A DNA stretch of 64,000 nucleotides from Anaeramoeba flamelloides (taxonomy: Eukaryota; Metamonada; Anaeramoebidae), in contig JANTQA010000026.1 of assembly GCA_027625915.1 (NCBI GenBank), forward strand, positions 7,564,001-7,628,000. Direction: 5' to 3'. The notes beneath the pieces were generated by a model. It worked only from the letters and a program-made list of their open reading frames with translations. It did no database searches and was not told the origin of the DNA. A program made the translations under genes and the position numbers. Position 1 is the stretch's first letter, and each line of letters starts with the position of its first letter. Below are positions 61,673 through 64,000 of the stretch, in pieces.

Positions 61673-62369
61673 TAAACTCTGTTTCAGTCAAAGGTGACCA
61701 ACGTTTTTTCAAATATCAATTATTTTTATAATTGGCCTTTGAAGAACAAATAAGAAATAAAGAGTATAATACACATCAAAGAATTGTTGATACCCGTCTG
61801 AAATAAAACTAATAAATCAATAAGTTTTCTTAAAAATTGAAAAACTCAAATTCTTAGGAACTATTGCGAAAAACAACAATGTTCGTTTTGAACTTCTACT
61901 GGTATTTGACTAATAAATATGAAACATTTTTCACTTCATTTTCCAGACTTTTCTTTGAGAAATCAAGTCCCTAAACGAAGTGTGTTGGTATTTGTGGTCT
62001 CTATTTGAAAAAGAAAATGAAAATGAAGTAAAAATTTTTCACATTTATTATTCAAATATCAAGATCAAAGATCGAATAGAATATTGCAATAGAAATCAAT
62101 ATGATTTCTCAACAATCTTTTCCATGGTTTCAATGACCTTAGAATAACACACTTTTACCAAGTGACTATTGATCTTGCAATAAAATGAATATTTGCAACT
62201 GAATGACGTTTTAAAAAAAAAATTGAAAAAAAAAAACAAAAATGTGCAAAAATGATTTCAATTTTGAAAATTTCCAAAATAAAATTTTTCTTCATATAAT
62301 AATGCAAACCCTTTAAACACACGCATTATACTTATTACAACTGGGCCCCTTTGACTGGAAAATGGTTTA
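61673..62369 (+). mobile_element. MITE-A, full-length copy 2
   Basis: A 693-bp element (61,675-62,367) flanked by TA on both sides. The left end is AACTCTGTTTCAGTCAAA; the right end, read in reverse, is AACCATTTTCCAGTCAAA, so the left terminus is kept and the right has changed. The body is colinear with the copy at 21,296-21,989 almost throughout, about 40 kb away. It ends about 200 bp downstream of the NDC80 stop. Confidence 0.85.
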
Positions 62370-62562
62370 GTTTCCAAGGCATAACTTTGACAGTTGAATT
62401 TGTATAAAAATATATTGTATTTATTTCCAATTGGACCAGTTTCCTCAAAACTCCTATATGTGAAATAAATTCAAAATAATAATAATATTTAGCGTTTTAT
62501 TTATAGCAAAATTAAATGTATATAATATATAAATAAAAAAAAACAAAATAAAAACAAAAAAA

Positions 62563-64000
62563 TTATTTTTGTAATAATTCCCAACTTTCATCAGCTTTAA
62601 AAACTAATTTTTTAAGGTTGTTTTGAATGTGTTCTTTAAAATTCATCAATGTGTCTAAGAGGGAAATTAAATTTTGGTTTGTTTCTTGGATTTCTTGATC
62701 GTTTTTTTCTTTAATTGTTGAATATTTCTTTTGGTATTTTTCCAAACCTTTTTCTAATTTTTCAATTATCGGTAAATTGTTATTGTTATTCATATTTTTT
62801 GTTGGTTGGCTATTTTTTAAATTTTCATGATCAGCAATATTTTTTTTTTTAAATTGTTTTTTTATTTTTGCTATTTTTTTTTCTTCTTTAATTAATATTT
62901 GATTTTTGTTTTGTAATTTGACTTTTAATTCTTTATTATTTTTTTTAGATTCCAAAATTAAATTTTGAAGAATAATTTTTTCTTTTTCTTTTATCTTTTT
63001 ATTTTCTAAACATAGTTTTTCTTGGTGTTCAAAATCGTTTTGACAGTTTTCAATTTTTTTAATTATATCTAAATAATTGTTTGTTGATTTATTCAAAACT
63101 TTTAAATTTAAATCGAATTTAAGTTTTAATTTTTTGTTAATTTTTTGATATTCAGTAAAATGTGTATTGTGTTGTTTCATTCTTTTATTGATTTGTTCTT
63201 CCACTTTTTTATTATTTTTTTGAAGGGTTTTTTTCTGTTTGTTTATTTGTTGAATTTCCTTCGCCAATTGATCCTGTTTAATACTAGAGGTTTTTAATTT
63301 TTTTTGGTTGTTCTTTTCATTTTCATCTTGTATTTTTTTCAATTCTTGTTCACATTTGTTATATTCTTTGATAAATATTTTTCCATTTTCTTTTAATTTT
63401 GTAATTTCCTCTTCACTTTTTGAATTTTTGATTTCTAACTCTTGAATTTGATCCATCAACCCATTTAATTCCATTTCTAATTTCGCTTTATTGTCGTTAA
63501 AGTTGCAGTTGTCGCTGTCTGTGGCATTTAGTTCGTCGATTTCTTCAGCCAATTCTTTGTTTTCCACTTGGATTGTTTCAATTCCATTTTGGATGATTTT
63601 ATTATTCTCATTAAAGCAATTGGCTACTTCTTGTTCAAGTTTTTCAAATTGATCATCGTCGCCAGTTAAAAAGCACTGATAAGATGCAGACAAATATTCA
63701 AAAAATGCTCTTTCCCCAGAACCGTCTTCCCCAATAATGGTCAATTCGTCAATAGTTTTTTCAGGATCTATTTCAATTTCATTTTTGATCTGGAATTCTT
63801 TTGTTTGGTTGATACTCTTTTGAAGCAAGGCCATCTGCAAAATCTCCTTCTCTCGGTTTTTGCTATGATCCAAATACATTAGCAATTCCGTTAACCACAA
63901 TAATGCCCCCAAGAGGTTTTGCCATGTGTGTGGCGAAGTGATTGAATACAGAGACGTTCTTGTGATCGGGACGGGGTACCTTAATTTTTTAAACATGTTG
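62563..64000 (-). CDS. NDC80: NDC80 (HEC1) kinetochore protein, N-terminus beyond window
   Basis: The largest subunit of the NDC80 complex, which binds microtubules at the kinetochore. The gene reads leftwards and enters from the right edge. At least 477 codons are present, ending in TAA at 62,563. The visible part begins inside the calponin-homology-like head: FKKLRYPVPITRTSLYSITSPHTW, then LGALLWLTELL, then the FFEYLSASYQCFLTGDDDQFEKL block. All are characteristic of NDC80. About 340 residues of predicted coiled coil, rich in K, E, N and I, follow. The methionine at 63,996 is probably internal, because the family has about 100 residues or more before this point, so the true start lies outside. 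A single uninterrupted frame is seen with no intron in this part. Confidence 0.93.
   Translation of the reverse strand, partial: NMFKKLRYPVPITRTSLYSITSPHTWQNLLGALLWLTELLMYLDHSKNREKEILQMALLQKSINQTKEFQIKNEIEIDPEKTIDELTIIGEDGSGERAFFEYLSASYQCFLTGDDDQFEKLEQEVANCFNENNKIIQNGIETIQVENKELAEEIDELNATDSDNCNFNDNKAKLEMELNGLMDQIQELEIKNSKSEEEITKLKENGKIFIKEYNKCEQELKKIQDENEKNNQKKLKTSSIKQDQLAKEIQQINKQKKTLQKNNKKVEEQINKRMKQHNTHFTEYQKINKKLKLKFDLNLKVLNKSTNNYLDIIKKIENCQNDFEHQEKLCLENKKIKEKEKIILQNLILESKKNNKELKVKLQNKNQILIKEEKKIAKIKKQFKKKNIADHENLKNSQPTKNMNNNNNLPIIEKLEKGLEKYQKKYSTIKEKNDQEIQETNQNLISLLDTLMNFKEHIQNNLKKLVFKADESWELLQK

Noticed and set aside
1-64000. tRNA, rRNA or CRISPR loci
   Set aside because: Scanned for GC-rich islands with GGTTCRANNCC-type T-arms and for regularly spaced direct repeats; none was convincing. 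Repeats here are dispersed or inverted and not spaced arrays.

Overview
The window is nuclear DNA from a very AT-rich eukaryote. The genes have GT-AG introns with poly-T tracts before the 3' splice site, use the standard code (TAA stops predominate), and encode proteins full of K/E-, N- and D-rich low-complexity runs. The protein content (NDC80, MON1, DNA polymerase epsilon, CHD remodeller, PMCA) is purely eukaryotic. The style of the low-complexity runs recalls amoeboid protists such as Anaeramoeba, but that is an impression and not a placement.

Layout: 1-4.18 kb, repeats, including a long inverted repeat. 4.18-8.51 kb (+), a five-exon plasma-membrane-type Ca2+ P-type ATPase. 8.5-14.4 kb, repeats and a possible decayed coding stretch. 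14.40-19.12 kb (-), MON1, the Rab7 GEF subunit, split by an intron of about 3 kb that hosts a TA-flanked inverted-repeat transposon with subterminal ATCGCGAT-type motifs. 19.1-26.0 kb, nested repeats and a few exon-like stretches. 26.04-34.04 kb (+), a very large CHD chromatin remodeller. 37.11-44.32 kb (+), the complete catalytic subunit of DNA polymerase epsilon, whose middle 1.1 kb carries six apparent one-base insertions in homopolymers. 46.87-47.62 kb (-), a small COPI-associated/TVP15-like membrane protein in three exons. 54.79-55.73 kb (-), a two-RRM RNA-binding protein. 62.56-64.0 kb (-), NDC80, running off the right edge.

Seven genes are well supported. They are housekeeping genes (calcium export, endosome maturation, chromatin, replication, Golgi membrane, RNA binding, kinetochore) with no operon-like logic. 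The rest, more than half of the window, is AT-rich spacer occupied by several families of non-autonomous elements. Most have inverted repeats and insert at TA. These are MITE-A (about 694 bp), MITE-B (about 195 bp), a palindromic family P (about 0.8 kb) and families R, S, T and U. They are mostly confined to spacers and to the giant MON1 intron. No CRISPR array, tRNA or rRNA gene was recognised. Exon borders were worked out by eye from reading frame, splice consensus and remembered family sequences.
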